A DNA stretch of 64,000 nt from Platerodrilus igneus (taxonomy: Eukaryota; Arthropoda; Insecta; Coleoptera; Lycidae), in NCBI GenBank assembly GCA_036346225.1, contig JARFIW010000108.1, positions 3,224,001 through 3,288,000 of the forward strand. The letters are read 5' to 3'. Positions within the stretch are counted from its first letter, which is position 1. Every line of letters begins with the position of its first letter. The position numbers and the translations under genes are program-made. The notes beneath the pieces were generated by a model that had not been told where the DNA came from, searched no databases, and saw only the letters and a program-made list of their open reading frames with translations. Below are positions 42,984 to 56,267 of this stretch, piece by piece.

Positions 42984-45900
42984 GTAACAATATTAATTAT
43001 TAAACGCTTCAAATGTTCCTTGATAAATAGTAATTTTGTTTGGAAATCTCCGATATTGTGTAAATAATGGCTTATATTCAATGAATTAACTAGCGCCTAC
43101 ATGTTTATTTACCTGTAGTGCTTTATATTAAGAATTTATTCAAATTAATTTCAGTAAAATAAAAAATTTTCTTATAAAAAAAATGTTGCCTACATACTGA
43201 ATGAAAGATAAGCGTAAAATATCCAGCCATTTAACTAACTTAACGTAGCCTCATATACTGAGTGTTATTAAAGAAAGTTTGCTCTTTTATAATTAATCAT
43301 TGCGAATTGGGATATAGCCTTTATTGACTAAGATGTGTGTGTGTGTGTGTGCGTGTGTGTGTGTGCGTGTGTGTGCATGCGTGTGTGCGTGCGTGCGTGC
43401 GTACGTGTGTGCGAGTGCGTACGTGCGTGTGTGTGTATGTATCTATCTATCTATTTTGCACAAATTTCTGATTAAAGAATATCTACATAGGTAAAGTTCC
43501 GACAGGTGCCATAATAAAAAGAATTGCCTCTTCAAAGCTTATCGAATATTTTTACTAATCCTACTTTTGACAAAAGTTCTTTCATTTGCGTTCTAGTAAC
43601 CTTTTTAATTGCAATATAAAATTAATTCACCACTAGAGAAAGTTTACTGCACGAAACTCTTAATTATCAAGATGCTTAAAGTACATTCTACTTGATACAA
43701 CTATTTCTATATAATACTGTTAGCAACCATGGTAATTGTTAGGTTATGTAACATGCGATTCTCCTCATGTTTAAATCAGACTTCCACCATATGGATGCTT
43801 TAATGATTGATCCACATGTGCAGCTGAGAATGAGACTAAATGAAATTATATAGAAGGATACATATGATACACTTGAATGAATTACACCATAATCCACTTA
43901 TAAAGAAATAAACTAAGGTTTTTAATAGGTTTTTCGCATCTGAAGTCTGTTCAAATGTGTATTAGGAAGCTTTAGGGCGTTTCAATGGTCTGCCGACAAA
44001 ATTTTTACAGCTGAGAACTTTTGAGTTGATAAAATTTTATGCAGGGACTTTAATCTAGAGCTTAATTTCTAAGAACAGACTGTCGATATTAAAAAATTAA
44101 AAATAAAAATTTGTTGTAGATCAAAAACCGGTTTATGTATATATTGCTATGTTCTCCCGATACGATCTTATATATTTGCAATAACATCTCTTTATTTGCA
44201 AAGTGATTATACAAACCTGCTCAACAACTCATAACTGCTATAAAATTTCTAAAAGCTCTCAAATAATTTAATTTCCGAACTAATCACTAAAAGTACAAGT
44301 ATTATCTTGGTAACACTAGGATGCTGATCTTCTTAATTAACTAATATTGATGCACTATGATTAGTTTATATGATCACTACAACAATTTGTATCAACACTA
44401 ATTTATGTCGAGAGACACAAAAATGTATTACATCTTTGAAAGCTTTAAACTAAAGCATATTATAATGAAAGCTTGAGCAGTACTAGTATTGCAATCAAAG
44501 CTGCAATTAGAACTGAACTGTATAACCTCTTAACGCTAATGTATACTTTATCCAATTGTTCTATATTAATTTACAACTGAGAGTATGCAAATGACATTCT
44601 CGGAATTTCGTATTGTAATCTTTAAATCCAAAGCCTTATACCTCAAAGGAAATCGCACCGCCAAACTGTCAATCATCTTTTGTATATTCAAACCCTTCGT
44701 TTACATTCTGTTCACTGATAAAGCGATAGGCGCTACAGTATTTATCATATAACCCTCTTATCTATCTGGCCCATCGGATGGTTAAAAAAGTTGTCATTGT
44801 TAATATTTTATAAATTGCATATATTGTCACATTTTATCTGGCATTTTTCCCCTATTATAAAACTTAGAATTTCCTTTAAAGCATCCAAGTATTTACAATT
44901 TAAACCCTTTGCATAAAATCAAAGAATAAAATTTGATTACCTTATAATGATTAAAGTTTGAAATCTTCCTTTTATTAAACATCTGTAACTTCCCGCGAAA
45001 TTTTGCTTTTAGAAGAAAACACTGCAAATTTCAACCTTTTTTTTTTTCAAAAAAGTTTTTCGAAAATTATTTTGTATAACTTAGAGTAATAAATTAATCA
45101 AAATGTGTTTTGCACAACGACGACCTTACTCTAATTACAACAGCAAATTATTTTTTTTACAATTTCTTACGGATGAATAAAGCGTTAAATTGTTAAATTT
45201 TGAATTGCCCAGAAGGTACGGGAATCCGTAACAAATTAAGGTTACCTACAGTGGTGCGGGAGTGAGTTCCTATAGAAACAAAAACCCAAATAGAACAAAA
45301 AAATAAAGAGAAATTTGCAATGACACGGTTACGTTACCTTGAAACGCTTTTTCTTTGTATTTAAATTAATTGGCGCCAACTAGTGGGGTCTAGGGATAAT
45401 CCTCTGGACGACAAGTATTCCGAGGGAATCTAATTGGGTCGGTCTTCTGATGGACTGGATTTCCTTTTACAGTCAATTTATATTTTCAATAAAGAAAAAA
45501 CTTCGTCCCACTGCGTCACCTAAATGTGTTTTAATACGGCATCATATCATAATTCCCATAAACAAGTACACATACAAAATTTTAAAGTTATCTAAATCAA
45601 TTTATATAAAAGCAGTATAACAATATTCCTGTAAACAGGCACACACACACAAAATTTAAAATTACATAAATCAAGTCGCTTTTAATTGATTACGTATAAC
45701 AAACTGATCACATCCTCAACCTTGTTGGAATAAACTTCAATGTTTAGGCTTCGTAAACCTAATAAAGCAAACACTATAACTTATAATACTGGTAGACATT
45801 GTCTAATCTCAATGTCTAGCTTAACGGGTTTCATAAATACATGCCCCCACAAAACAAAACAAAAACTATTTATAAACAACTAATAAACTTATAGTTGAAT

Positions 45901-46975
45901 GCGTTTAAATCAGGATCTCAAGTTCGCCAGCTCGAGTCCACATTAAAAAAGAATTATTTAATTTCCAATCAATTTGTTTGGAGCCAAACTGTCCAAATTA
46001 GATAGGTCCTTATCGATTTATCTGCGGATATCACCCCGTTGAACGTCCAGTTGCTAATCTCCTAGCCAACGGGATTCTTCGACTTGCTTTTATCAACGAT
46101 AACCTTTCACATGTTTTCTCGTTACCTGCTCTTGAGTAATTTGTTAATTGTTTTCGTCCGCTGTCTAGCTTGCGTTCTCAGTGTCTTTAACGGATATGTT
46201 ATTGTATTACAGTTTTAATATAGAGATTGTGTTCAATCATATGATTAATGCTATTGTATATACTCAACAATCCTACAAATAGATACTTTGTATTGAATGA
46301 TATGTCTGGTTAGATTCTTTGTAACCTGATATTCGTGTTTGATAAAATCGGCGTCTGTATTTACGTGCTTAAACTAAATTGTGATATTACCGTTATCTTT
46401 TCTGCGGGTTACTTTGTATTATAACTACAGTTGTTTTTAGCTAACTTTAATTTTGCTCAATTCTACTAAAACTTGTAAAAAGCTTGCCTATTTTTGGGAT
46501 AATTTTTGTAACATGTATATCGATAATTTTACTATTATTTACTGCTTTAATTATTTTTAAAGCTTACTTTAAGTAACATGGCTACGTTAAAAATTTACTA
46601 TTTCAATTGGTCTGTTTGCGCAAACTAACACAAAATAACTATGGTAATTACTCATACTTGAATTTTGTATACGACTTTGCAACACGTAATATTGAAATCT
46701 GTGATTTTTTGCGGTTTTGAAATAATTTATTGACCTGAGTTACGGTTAACTATGTAATACGTAAAAAATACAACTATTGTTTTTTTTTGTTTTAATTAAT
46801 TATCTGAATTTCCTTTTTATAACTAAAATGGCATACTTAATGAATTCGTTAAATCATAATATACAGGGTATATCCGTATTGATTTTGCCCGTTTAAGATA
46901 AATTTTCTTCTTTTCCATTTGGTTTCTATCTTGCGCACCGCAAACGTGTTGCAAGTTTCAAAAGAAACTTAAATT
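42984..46975. other. AT-rich unassigned region
   Basis: No supported gene or long open frame across ~4 kb. It contains a (GT)n tract (listed), a short ~70-base duplication near 45548-45680 (AACAAGTACACATACAAAAT versus AACAGGCACACACACACAAA) and homopolymer runs. Near 45370 there is a TGGCGCCAACTAGTGGGGTC primer-site-like string with no element attached. Confidence 0.5.
43334..43455. repeat. (GT)n/(GC)-interrupted and (TCTA)n microsatellite
   Basis: A long imperfect GT tract with GC and CG interruptions ends in TATCTATCTATCTATT. It is a compound simple repeat. Confidence 0.95.
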
Positions 46976-46979
46976 TTCA

Positions 46980-48834
46980 ACTGGTTGAGGTGGTCATAGC
47001 CAATGTTTGGGAGGGAAGAAAACGAGTCTAGGTCTATTGTGAGTTTCAGGATAGGCTGGAGGGGGATTGAGTTAAGGCGTGTGTATATAATGTGGTGGGG
47101 AGTTCCAAGAGTATCTAGTTTGAGCAGAAGCATTATGGAGAGGGGATTAAGTTAAAGGAACGTTTTCGTCGTTGAAATTTACCGTGTCAGTGAGGAATTG
47201 GATAATGAAACTCCTAGAGGAGGGCATGTGGTTGGAGATTATGATAATGGCGAGGAAGTTTTCGTAGGTGTGTCTTTCAGTGTGGGAGTTGTTCCATAAT
47301 TATTGCCATGAATGAGTTGTGTATCAAGGGTTTTATGTCAGTGATTGTCATTGGTCGGTAGTGGGGGAGGGGACGTAGGATTATGTAGATGAATGAGACG
47401 GTTGTGTTTCAGATTTTAGATTTTAACTGAGGCATATGGGAGGATTGCTATGGGCGGTATTTTAAGAAAAGTGTAAAGCGCAGATGCTCTGGTTGCAAAG
47501 AGTAGGAGTGGACGGATTATTGGATTTAGTACCATTCGAGGGTGGGGGATATTATGGGGTACCAGAAATCAACGCTGTATCTAATAGTAGGAATAATGAT
47601 TTGGTTTAGGATAAGTTCACGGGTGAGTCGGGTAAGATGAACGAATTTGGGTTGTGAGTGGAGTATCTTGTTCGAGATCGCTCTTGTTTGGACGGTAATT
47701 TAGATAGGTTGGAGTGTTTTTATTCTGGTTTCAACATGGATGCCTAACTAGGACATGGAATCGGAAAATGTTAACAGGTTCCTAGGTCTACGACGAGGAT
47801 CAAGGAGCATTTGAAATTTGGTGGGGATAAAGGTTGCTTGTTTTACTTGGACCAGGTTTCAATGAGGTTTATTAGAGTGTTTGCAGCGGATTCAAGTGAG
47901 GAACGTGTGGTAGGTAAGGTCGTCTGCATAAGCAAAAGTAGATGTGTTTGAGATGTTGAGGATTAGTATGTAATTGATTGCTAGATTCCATGAGGTCAGG
48001 GGTAAGATGGATCCTTGGGAGCAGCCTTGGATTAGGATTTTAGAAATAGACAAAAAACTGGAGTTCAGGAAAACGATACGGTTGGTCATATAGGATTTAA
48101 TGATGCTGTAAATATTGGATGGGCAGTTAGCAAGTTTTAGTTTGTTTAAGACTGAGACCCACCAGAGAAGATCGAAGGCGGGACATAGGTCTAGGTGTAT
48201 AGCGATGACGCATTTGTGGGCTGCGAATTTGATTAAAAACATTAAAGAAAGGATGTTTGCTCTACGCTATTGCTTTTCGGAAATCATGTAGAATGAAGAA
48301 GTGATCTACGTTGGAATTGATTTTGGCGAGGACGATGCGCTCCAGAAATTTACCAAGGGTTGGTAGGAGTGCTATTGGTCTGCGGGATTTTGGGTTGTCG
48401 AGAGCTTTGGAAAACTTTAGAATGAGGGATGTGAATGGCTCGTTTTAGAATGTTCCGAGACGTACCGGGTAGATGGAATTTTTTGGAATAAGATGGTGTC
48501 AGGATTTTTGGACAAAAGTGTTTGTGATATGATCGGGACCAGAAGCTTTATAACGATTAAGTTAAGATACGATTGCGTCCTGAAGATCTATGTCAAGTAC
48601 TGTTTCTAATATGTTGATTGATGTGGTTGTGGAGTTATTGAGAGTTAGATGTTGGGCTAGGTTGTGTACATCAGTGGTGATAGAGAGGATAACCGTTTCT
48701 AGGAGCCTGATTAAGATTTTGTAAAATGGAGGGGTTCTAAAACGTGTATAATCTTTGATAGAACAAAAGAGCAGTTTTGGAATTTGTTTCTTAAGGTAGA
48801 CCATAAGTATATGTTTACTCATTTCTGGCTTCAT
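46980..48834 (-). mobile_element. Decayed LINE with reverse transcriptase (jockey/R1-like)
   Basis: The minus strand shows, in order, LNRYKASGPDHITN (near 48560, the KAPGPDG block), SRRPIALLPTLGKFLERIVL (near 48400), HLDLCPAFDLLWW (first catalytic region) and GCSQGSILPLTSW. FAYADDL (about 47930) carries the catalytic aspartates. A post-RT region follows, with YLGIHVET-like and NKILHSQPKFVHLTRLTREL. This is the normal order of an APE-type LINE ORF2 RT. No endonuclease is seen upstream of 48834. Numerous frame breaks and a truncated 5' end make it inactive. The clade is uncertain. Confidence 0.8.
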
Positions 48835-49989
48835 CGTTAGATCATGAAATTATAGGTAGATTGAAGTATTTAGTGTTAATTTCATCGCGACTTATGAAGA
48901 AGCTTAAAGGTGTACGAGATAAAAATCTTCTTTTACAAGTATTTTCTCATACGAAAATCTAAGTCCGAAATGACTATTTTTGTGAGTTCTATAGGTAACT
49001 TACCTCACCATACTCCTACATTCAAGAATCACCTGTCGCTTACGTAACCCCGTCGATCACCTTAGGTGGTCGACATGTCGGTGTTGGGCGTCTTATAAGA
49101 CTTTCTAAATGACCAACATGAAGTTGTCAGTCGGCAAAGATGGTTGAACAGGTTGTGTGAACGATGGGTTCTGTGATTCTTGAACGCTGTGTCGAGTGGG
49201 GTGAACGAGCTTTGGAACTATAGAAATAGTTTTTTAACCTTAGATTTTATTATGGGAAAACACATGTAAAATTAAAGATTTTTTATCGGATACGCCTTGT
49301 TACGCGCCAAAAAGCGCTTCACAAAGTACTTTAGTGAATTAGTGAATAATTAATTGTAGAGGATTTTTTGTATAATTAATTTATGTATATTACACATTTT
49401 TGTGTAATGTAGTTGGAAAATAAGTCGGGTAAATTATGTTAGGGGTTTTTTAGTAATAGCTTTATTATCGTGTAATATCGTGGAAAGTATGTTAAATATA
49501 ATTTTTTACGGTTCGTAATAGACATGTCGCCTTCCCGACTAATCAGGACTGCAAACACAGAAAAATGTCGATCTCACTAGTTGAAAAGCAACGACCATGA
49601 TTTATTCTTGACGTGCCTACCTTATCTCTAACTACTGATGCTGGAAATGCATTATAGACTGTGTAGTGGAGCGTTTACCCATCGATTTTTTTTACGTAAG
49701 TTCTTTATCGTAGCTCATATTATGTGTCCCCTATTTACGTTTTGTTATAGACAACTAGCGAGCTTTACTCCAATAATACGAACTAAATCGGCACCCACGA
49801 CGTAGAACCCTGAGATAAAAGAACAATTATCAGTTACTCAGCTTACTAATGTACATTAATTTAGAAGGCAAGCAGAGTTATAAATTAATTTACTTTGTTA
49901 ATTTTAAACGTAAATATGCTATCTTTAACCTAATACGTCCTTTATGCAAGCACGCGATTAATTACCATATATTTTGAGTAAGCACCACC

Positions 49990-50070
49990 TCGTTTATGGC
50001 TACGTCCCCAACGTTCCACCCGAAGGCACTATATTGGGTTTAAACGCGAATAATTATATACTCAAAATTA
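49990..50070 (-). repeat. Fragment of the tRNA-derived repeat (tail)
   Basis: On the minus strand it reads CCAATATAGTGCCTTCGGGT then GGAACGTTGG. This matches the tail of the array units (CCAATGTAGTACCTTCGGGT then GGAGCATTGG). The head is absent. Confidence 0.7.
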
Positions 50071-50221
50071 ATCTTTAAATATAATCTATTAACTAAAACT
50101 AAAGTTAGGGTTCAAATAATGGTACCCATAGCGTTGACTTTGGAGTGTCTGATCAACAAGACGCTAACAAAAAGTAGGAGGGGGGTCTCTGCTTATCGGT
50201 GCGACTTGAAGGGTCGACTTA

Positions 50222-50345
50222 AAACTATCTCCATCTAACTACATTATTATTTACTAATGGATTCGAATTTGTAAACATGCGCCAAATTTATTAATAGCGA
50301 ATCCAGCTATTTGTTCCTGCTGTATAAATTTATAATATCGTCCAC
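50222..50345. repeat. Relative of the 129-bp inserted element
   Basis: It shares ACTACATTATTATTTACTAA-like, TGGATTCGAATTTGT, GCGAATCCAGCTATTT and TATAAATTTA with 9243-9371. Near-matching TATCTCCA and TATCGTCCA flank it and could be a degraded target duplication. Confidence 0.55.
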
Positions 50346-50904
50346 CCTAGTTTTAGTAATTTATTCCAACTTTATTTAGCTTAAATTCGTCCCTAATGTT
50401 TACTATCGTTCTCTAACTGACGTATTCTAATTTCAATCTTTCTTTTCATAGATAATACGATCACAAACAGGCAAAACGCCAAACAAAACAATTCAAGCGA
50501 TAGAACAACGATTAATTATCGTTCCTTTACCTTTGTTGGTACTAGTAACAACCCAACAAGCTCTTCCATTGATCGACATGAGCACATTGCAGAAGTTTAC
50601 ATTTTGACATTAAAAAGTGAAGTGAAAAGTCATCTATAAGGGCATCACATAATTCTCGAATGGATAACTTAAAGGGTAGAAAAATGAGCAGAATGCACCC
50701 TCGATTTTCCAATGGGAAAATACATGTAAAAAACTGTTTTTGCTCTAGAACGAAGACAGCTTATCTACTTGCAAAGCATAGAAACACGAAGAGAAAAGAG
50801 ATACGGGAAGAAGGCTGTTCGATTTCGTGATACTTATCAAGAAGCCGATTAGATATTTTGTTAGTACTAGAGTGAATCAAAAATTATCCGCAATTTAGCT
50901 ATAA

Positions 50905-51560
50905 CTTTTATTGCAATACAAATAGAAAACTAAACTTATAATTTTTCAATATAGTCCCTTTGCTTTGTAAGTACTTGGTCCAACGTTGCACAAGCTTACT
51001 GAAGCCCTCCGAAAAGAAAGTTTTTGGCCGAGCAGCAAGATACCCATGCATCGCGTCCTTCACTTCTTGATCCGAGGTGAATCGGCGGCTCCTTGATGCC
51101 TCTTTGAGTGGAGCAAACAAGTGGTATACAAAAGGGGCAAGATCAGGACTTCCCTTTGTAAGTACTTGGTCCAACATTGCACAAGCTTGCTGATGCCCTC
51201 CGAAAACAAAGTTTTCGGCCGAACGGCGAGATACCCATGCACCGCGTCCTTCACTTCTTGGTCCGAGGTGAATCGACGGCCCCTTAACGCCTCTTTGAGT
51301 GGATCAAACAAGTGGTGTACAGAAGGGGCAAGATCAGGACTTCCCCTTGCTTTGTAAGTACTTGGTCAAACTTTGCACAAGCTTGCTGATACCCTCCGAA
51401 AAGAAAGTTTTCGGTCGAGCAGCGAGATACCTATGCACCGCGTCCTTCACTTCTTGATCCGAGGTGAATCGACGGCTCCTTGATGCCTCTTTGAGTGGAT
51501 CAAACAAGTGGTAGACAGAAGGTGCAAGATCAGGACTATACCCAGGATAAGTCATTATTT
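50905..51560 (-). pseudogene. Triplicated mariner C-terminal module
   Basis: Three tandem ~190-200-base modules (about 51555-51345, 51340-51150 and 51165-50908) each encode the mariner C-terminus. The most upstream reads YSPDLAPSVYHLFDPLKEAS, and the others start from SPDLAPFVYHLFAPLKEA or LFDPLKEALRGRRFTSD. All continue RRFTSDQEVKDAVHGYL and FSEGISKLVQRWTKYL. YSPDLAPSDYHLF carries the third catalytic aspartate of the DD34D triad, which is kept in the upstream copy. Each module ends with a CTTTGTAAGTACTTGG junction. Confidence 0.85.
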
Positions 51561-53195
51561 CAAACTTGTTTCCGAATCGTTTCAGCAGTGTGGAAGGGCA
51601 TTGTCGTGCAATAACACATCTTTCGACATAAAAATAAAATAAAATAAACGAAGACAGAGGTCAGTATGAACAATGCAAGAAGAATTATGTCAACATTGTG
51701 CTTCTGATAACGTTCCAGTACTGGGCTTCTTGCGTCCCAAAAAAACAATAAGCAGCATCTTTCCTGTGGATGGTTGGGTTTTGAACTTTTTCTTGCTAGA
51801 CGATCGTAAATATTTCCATTACATACTCTGCCGTTTACTCTCCGGTTCGTAATGGTGATGACCCAGGGTTCGTCACGAGTGATTATTCTGTCTAAGAAGC
51901 CGCCATCTTCCTTACCATAGCGATCCAAATAACTTTTGGCAGATGTCGATAGTCAGAAGAAACAAGATCGGAACTATACGTAGGAAGCCATTATTTCTAA
52001 CTTGAGTTTCCGGAGTGTTTCAGCAGTATATGGACGGACATTGGGCGTGCAACAACACACGCCTTTTGACAGTAGTCCTAAACGTTTACCACGAATTGCT
52101 GGCTTTAACTTGTCAATAAGCACCTCACTGTAACGCACACAGTTTATTGTTGTGCTACTGATAACGTTCCAGTACTGGGCCTTTTGCGTCCCAAAATAAC
52201 AATAACCAGCATCTTTCCTGTGGATGGTTGGGTTTTGCACTTTTTCTTGCTAGACGATTGTAAATATTTCCATTACATACTCTGCTGTTTACTCTCCGGT
52301 TCGTAATGGTGATGACGCAGGATTCGTCACGAATGATTATTCTGTCTAAAAAGCCGTAACCTTCCTTACCATAGCGATACAAATGCTTTTGGCAATGTCG
52401 GTAGTCAGAAGAAGCAAGATCAGGACCATAAGTAGGAAGCCATTATTTCAAACTTGAGTTTCTGGAGCTTTTCAGCAGGGTGGGCCGCAGTATATGGACG
52501 GACATTGGCGTGCAACAACACACGCCTTTTGACAGTAGTCCTAGACGTTTATTACGAATTGCTGGCTTTAGCTTGTCAGTAAGCATCTCACTGTAATGCA
52601 CACAGTTTATTGTTGTGCTTCTGATAACGTTCCGGTACTAGGTTTTTTGCGTCCTTTTGACAGTTGTCCTAGACGTTTACTACGAATTGATGGGTTAGCT
52701 TGTCAGTAACAATCTCACTGTAACGCACACAGCTTATTGTTGTGCTTATGGTAACGTTCCGGTACTGGGCCTTTTGCGTCCCAAAAAAACAATAAGCAGC
52801 ATTTTTCCTGCGGATGGTTGGGTTTTGAACTTTTTCTTGCTAGACGATTGTGGATATTTCCAATACATACTCTGCCGTGTACTCTCCGGTTCGTAATGAT
52901 GATGACCCAGGGTTCGCCATTAGTGATTATACTGTTTAAGAAGCCGTCGTCTTCCTTACTATAACGATCCAAATGCTTTTGGCAGATGTCGGTAGTCAGA
53001 AGAAGCAAGATCAGGACTATACGTAGGAAGCCATTATTTCAAACTTGAGTTTTCGGAGTGTTTCAGCAAGGTGGGCAGTATATGGACGGACATTGGCGTG
53101 CAACAACACACGCCTTTCGACAGTAGTCCTAGACGTTTACTACGAATTGCTAGCTTTAGCTTGTCAGTAAGCATCTCGCTGTAACGCACACAGTT
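51560..53195 (-). pseudogene. Mariner middle-domain sub-array
   Basis: Repeated pieces of the catalytic middle are found near 51910-51640, 52380-52155, 53000-52740 and 53400-53190. They read GFLDRIITRDEPWVI, NRRVNGRVCNGNIY, SSKPNHPQERCC and FFWDA. RDEPWV corresponds to the GDETW block with the first catalytic aspartate. The HDNALPH block with the second aspartate is readable in a shifted frame at about 51610-51580. Between them lies a repeated non-coding block (GGAAGCCATTATTTCAAACT, ACACACGCCTTTTGACAGTA) at about 51984, 52435 and 53028. Confidence 0.8.
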
Positions 53196-53859
53196 TATTG
53201 TTGTGCTTCTGATAACGTGCCGGTACTGGACTTTTTGCGTTCCAAAAAAACAATAAGCAGCATCTTTTCTGTGGATGGTTGGGTTTTGAGCTTTTTCTTA
53301 CTAGACGATTGTAAATATTTTCATTGCATACTCTGCCGTTTATCTCCGGTTCGTAATGGTGATGACCCATGGTTCGTCACCAGTGATTATTCTGTCTAAG
53401 AAGCCGTCACCTTCCTTACCATAGCGATCCAAATGCTTTTGGCAGATGTCCAAGCGTTTTTGTTTATGCAAGACTGCATTGCTTTAGGACCCATCTTGCA
53501 CAGACTTTATGAAACCTAATTCTGTTGCGGATGATTTTGTAGGCAGAACCATTACAAATTTGCAGACGATGTGCCACTTCATCAATAGTCGCTCGTTGGT
53601 TTGACAGAAACATGTCACGTCCAAGTTCAATGTTGTCATCATTTGTGGCCGTAGATGTTCGTCCGGCTTGTTCGTTATGGCGTAACACCTGTTCGACCAT
53701 TTTTGAATTTATTAATTTATTCGTAAGCACTCCGTTGCGGCAAGGCATTGTTCTCGTACTGTGTCGAAAGTCTTTGATGGGTTGCGGCTCATGATACGCC
53801 TTCCGACCACAAATTCGGTCACTGCTCGTTGTTCTTCTTTGTTGCAAACTTCTAATGGA
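53196..53859 (-). pseudogene. Mariner 802-bp unit 1 (partial)
   Basis: It contains the N-terminal region with helix-turn-helix (RATIDEVAHRLQICNGSAYK) and the middle piece to FFWNAKSPV. It lacks the first ~140 bases of the other units at its low-coordinate end, where it joins the middle-domain sub-array. The 171-codon frame 53979-53464 runs through its junction with unit 2. It lacks the HDNA and PDLAP catalytic blocks. Confidence 0.8.
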
Positions 53860-54661
53860 GCGACCATGATTTATCTGCAACAGAAGTAAGATAAATGGAG
53901 GAATTAGGATCGAAATTCCATAACGGGACCACAGCATTATAACAATAGAAAAAACGAAGACAAAGGTCAGTATGAACAATGCAAGAAGAGTTATGTCAAC
54001 ATTGTGATTCTGATAACGTTCCAGTACTAGGCTTTGTGCGTCTCAAAAAACAATACGCAGCATCTTCCCTGTGGATGGTTGGGTTTTGAACTTTTTCTTG
54101 GTAGACGATTATAAATATTTGCGTTACATACTGTGCCGTTTACTCTCCGGTTTGTAAGGATGATGACCCAGGGTTCGTCACCAGTGATTATTCTGTCTAA
54201 GAAGCTGTCACCTTCCTTACCATAGCGATCCAAATGCATTTGGCAGATGTCCAAGCATTTTTGTTTATGCAAGACTGCGTTGCTTTGGGACCCATCTTGC
54301 ACAGACTTTATGAAACCCAAGTCTGTTGCGGATGATTTCGTAGGCAGTACCATAACAAATTTGCAGACGATGTGCCACTTCATCAATAGTCGCTCGTTGG
54401 TTTGACAGAAACATGTCACGTCCAAGTTCAATGTTGTCATCATTTGTGGCCGTAGATGTTCGTGCGGCTTGTTCGTTATGGCGTAACACCTGTTTGACCA
54501 TTTTTGAATTTATCAATTCATTCTTAAGCACTCCGTTGCGGCAAGGCATTGTTCACGTACTGTGCCGAAAGTCTTTGATGGCTTGCGACCCATGATTCGC
54601 CTTCCGATCACAAAAACCGGTCACTGCTCGTTATTCTTCTTTTTTGCAAACTTCTAATGGA
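53860..54661 (-). pseudogene. Mariner 802-bp unit 2
   Basis: It holds the helix-turn-helix (NQRATIDEVAHRLQICYGTA), RLGFHKVCARWVPKQRSLA, LDRYGKEGDSFLDRIITGDE and a following NRRVNGTVCNANIYNRLPRK. The GDE of the first catalytic block is intact. A spacer ending CGAAGACAAAGGTCAGTATG then joins unit 1. There is one frameshift between the DNA-binding and catalytic parts. Confidence 0.85.
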
Positions 54662-55465
54662 GCGACCATGATCTATCTGCAACAAAAGTAAGATAAATGA
54701 AGGAATTAGGATCGAAACTCCATAGCGAGACCACAACAGCATAACAATAAAATAAACGAAGACAAAGGACAGTATGAACAATGCAAGAAGAATTAGGTCA
54801 ACATTGTGCTTTTGATAACGTTCCCGTACTGGGCCTTTTGCGTCCCAAAAAACAATAAGCAGCATCTTTCCTGTGGATAGTTGGGTTTTGCACTTTTTCT
54901 TGCTAGACGATTGTAAATATTTTAATTACATACTCTGTCGTTTACTCTCCGGTTCGTAAGGATGATGACCCAGGGTTCGTCATTAGTGATTATTCTGTCT
55001 AAGAAGCCGTCACCTTCCTTACCATTGCGATTCAAATGCTTTTGGCGGATGTCCAAGCGTTTTTGTTTATGCAAGACTGCGTTGCTTTGGGAGCCATCTT
55101 GCACAGACTTTATGAAACCCAAGTCTGTTGCGGATGATTTCGTAGGCAGAACCATAACAAATTTGCAGACGATGTGCCACTACTTCATCAATAGCCGCTC
55201 GTTGGTTTGAGAGAAACATGTTACGTCCAAGTTCAATGTTGCCATCATTTGTGGCCGTAGATGTTCGTCCGGCTTGTTCGTTATGGCGTAACACCTGTTC
55301 GACCATTTTTGAATTTATTAATTTATTCGTAAGCACTCCGTTGCGGCAAGGCATTGTTCTCGTACTGTGCCGAAAGTCTTTGATGGGTTGCGGCTCATGA
55401 TACGCCTTCCGACCACAAATCCGGTCACTGCTCGTTGTTCTTCTTTGTTGCAAACTTCTAATGGA
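54662..55465 (-). pseudogene. Mariner 802-bp unit 3
   Basis: Same layout as unit 2. Compared with it, an extra codon lies in the helix-turn-helix (DEVVAHRLQICYGSAYEII), from ACTACTTC in place of ACTTC. The catalytic block reads DRIITNDEPWVI. The frame 55585-55067 is open from the end of unit 4 through this helix-turn-helix. No second or third catalytic aspartate block. Confidence 0.85.
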
Positions 55466-56267
55466 GCGACCATGATTTATCTGCAACAGAAGTAAGATAA
55501 ATGGAGGAATTATGATCGAAATTCCATAACGGGACCACAGCAGTATGACAATAGAAAAAACGAAGACAAAGGTCAGTATGAACAATGCAAGAAGAGTTAT
55601 GTCAACATTGTGATTCTGATAACGTTCCAGTACTAGGCTTTGTGCGTCTCAAAAAACAATACGCAGCATCTTCAACTGTGGATGGTTGGGTTTTGAACTT
55701 TTTCTTGGTAGACGATTATAAATATTTGCGTTACATACTCTGCCGTTTACTCTCCGGTTTGTAAGGATGATGACCCAGGGTTCGTCACCAGTGATTATTC
55801 TGTCTAAGAAGCTGTCACCTTCCTTACCATAGCGATCCAAATGCTTTTGGTAAATGTCCAAGCGTTTTTGTTTATGCAAAACTGCGTTGATTTGGGACCC
55901 ATCTTGCACAGACTTTATGAAACTCAAGTCTGTTGCGGATGATTTCGTAGGCAGAACCATAACAAATTTGCAGACGATGTGGTACTTCATCAATAGTCGC
56001 TCGTTGGTTTGACAGAAACATGTCACGTCCAAGTTCAATGTTGTCATCATTTGTGGCCGTAGATGTTCGTCCGGCTTGTTCGTTATGGCGTAACACCTGT
56101 TCGACCATTTTTGAATTTATTAATTTATTCGTAAGCACTCCGTTGCGGCAGGGCATTGTTCTCGTACTGTGCCGAAAGTCTTTGATGGGTTGCAGCTCAT
56201 GATACGCCTTCCGACCACAAATCCGGTCACTGCTTGTTGTTCTTCTTTGTTGCAAACTTCTAATGGA
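55466..56267 (-). pseudogene. Mariner 802-bp unit 4
   Basis: Near-identical in layout to units 2 and 3. It has TIDEVPHRLQICYGSAYEII (one alanine to proline change in the helix), DRYGKEGDSFLDRIITGDEP and NRRVNGRVCNANIYNRLPRK. The gene is truncated before the HDNA block like the other units. Confidence 0.85.

Larger units (their letters stand above)
48840..50869. other. Unassigned region with dispersed repeat copies
   Basis: No gene. Three copies of the TATGGGAAAATACATGTAAA family lie at about 48920-48990 (minus), 49225-49290 (plus) and 50690-50770 (plus). A fragment of the tRNA-derived repeat lies at 49990-50070 (minus). A relative of the 129-base insertion lies at about 50222-50345. Confidence 0.6.
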
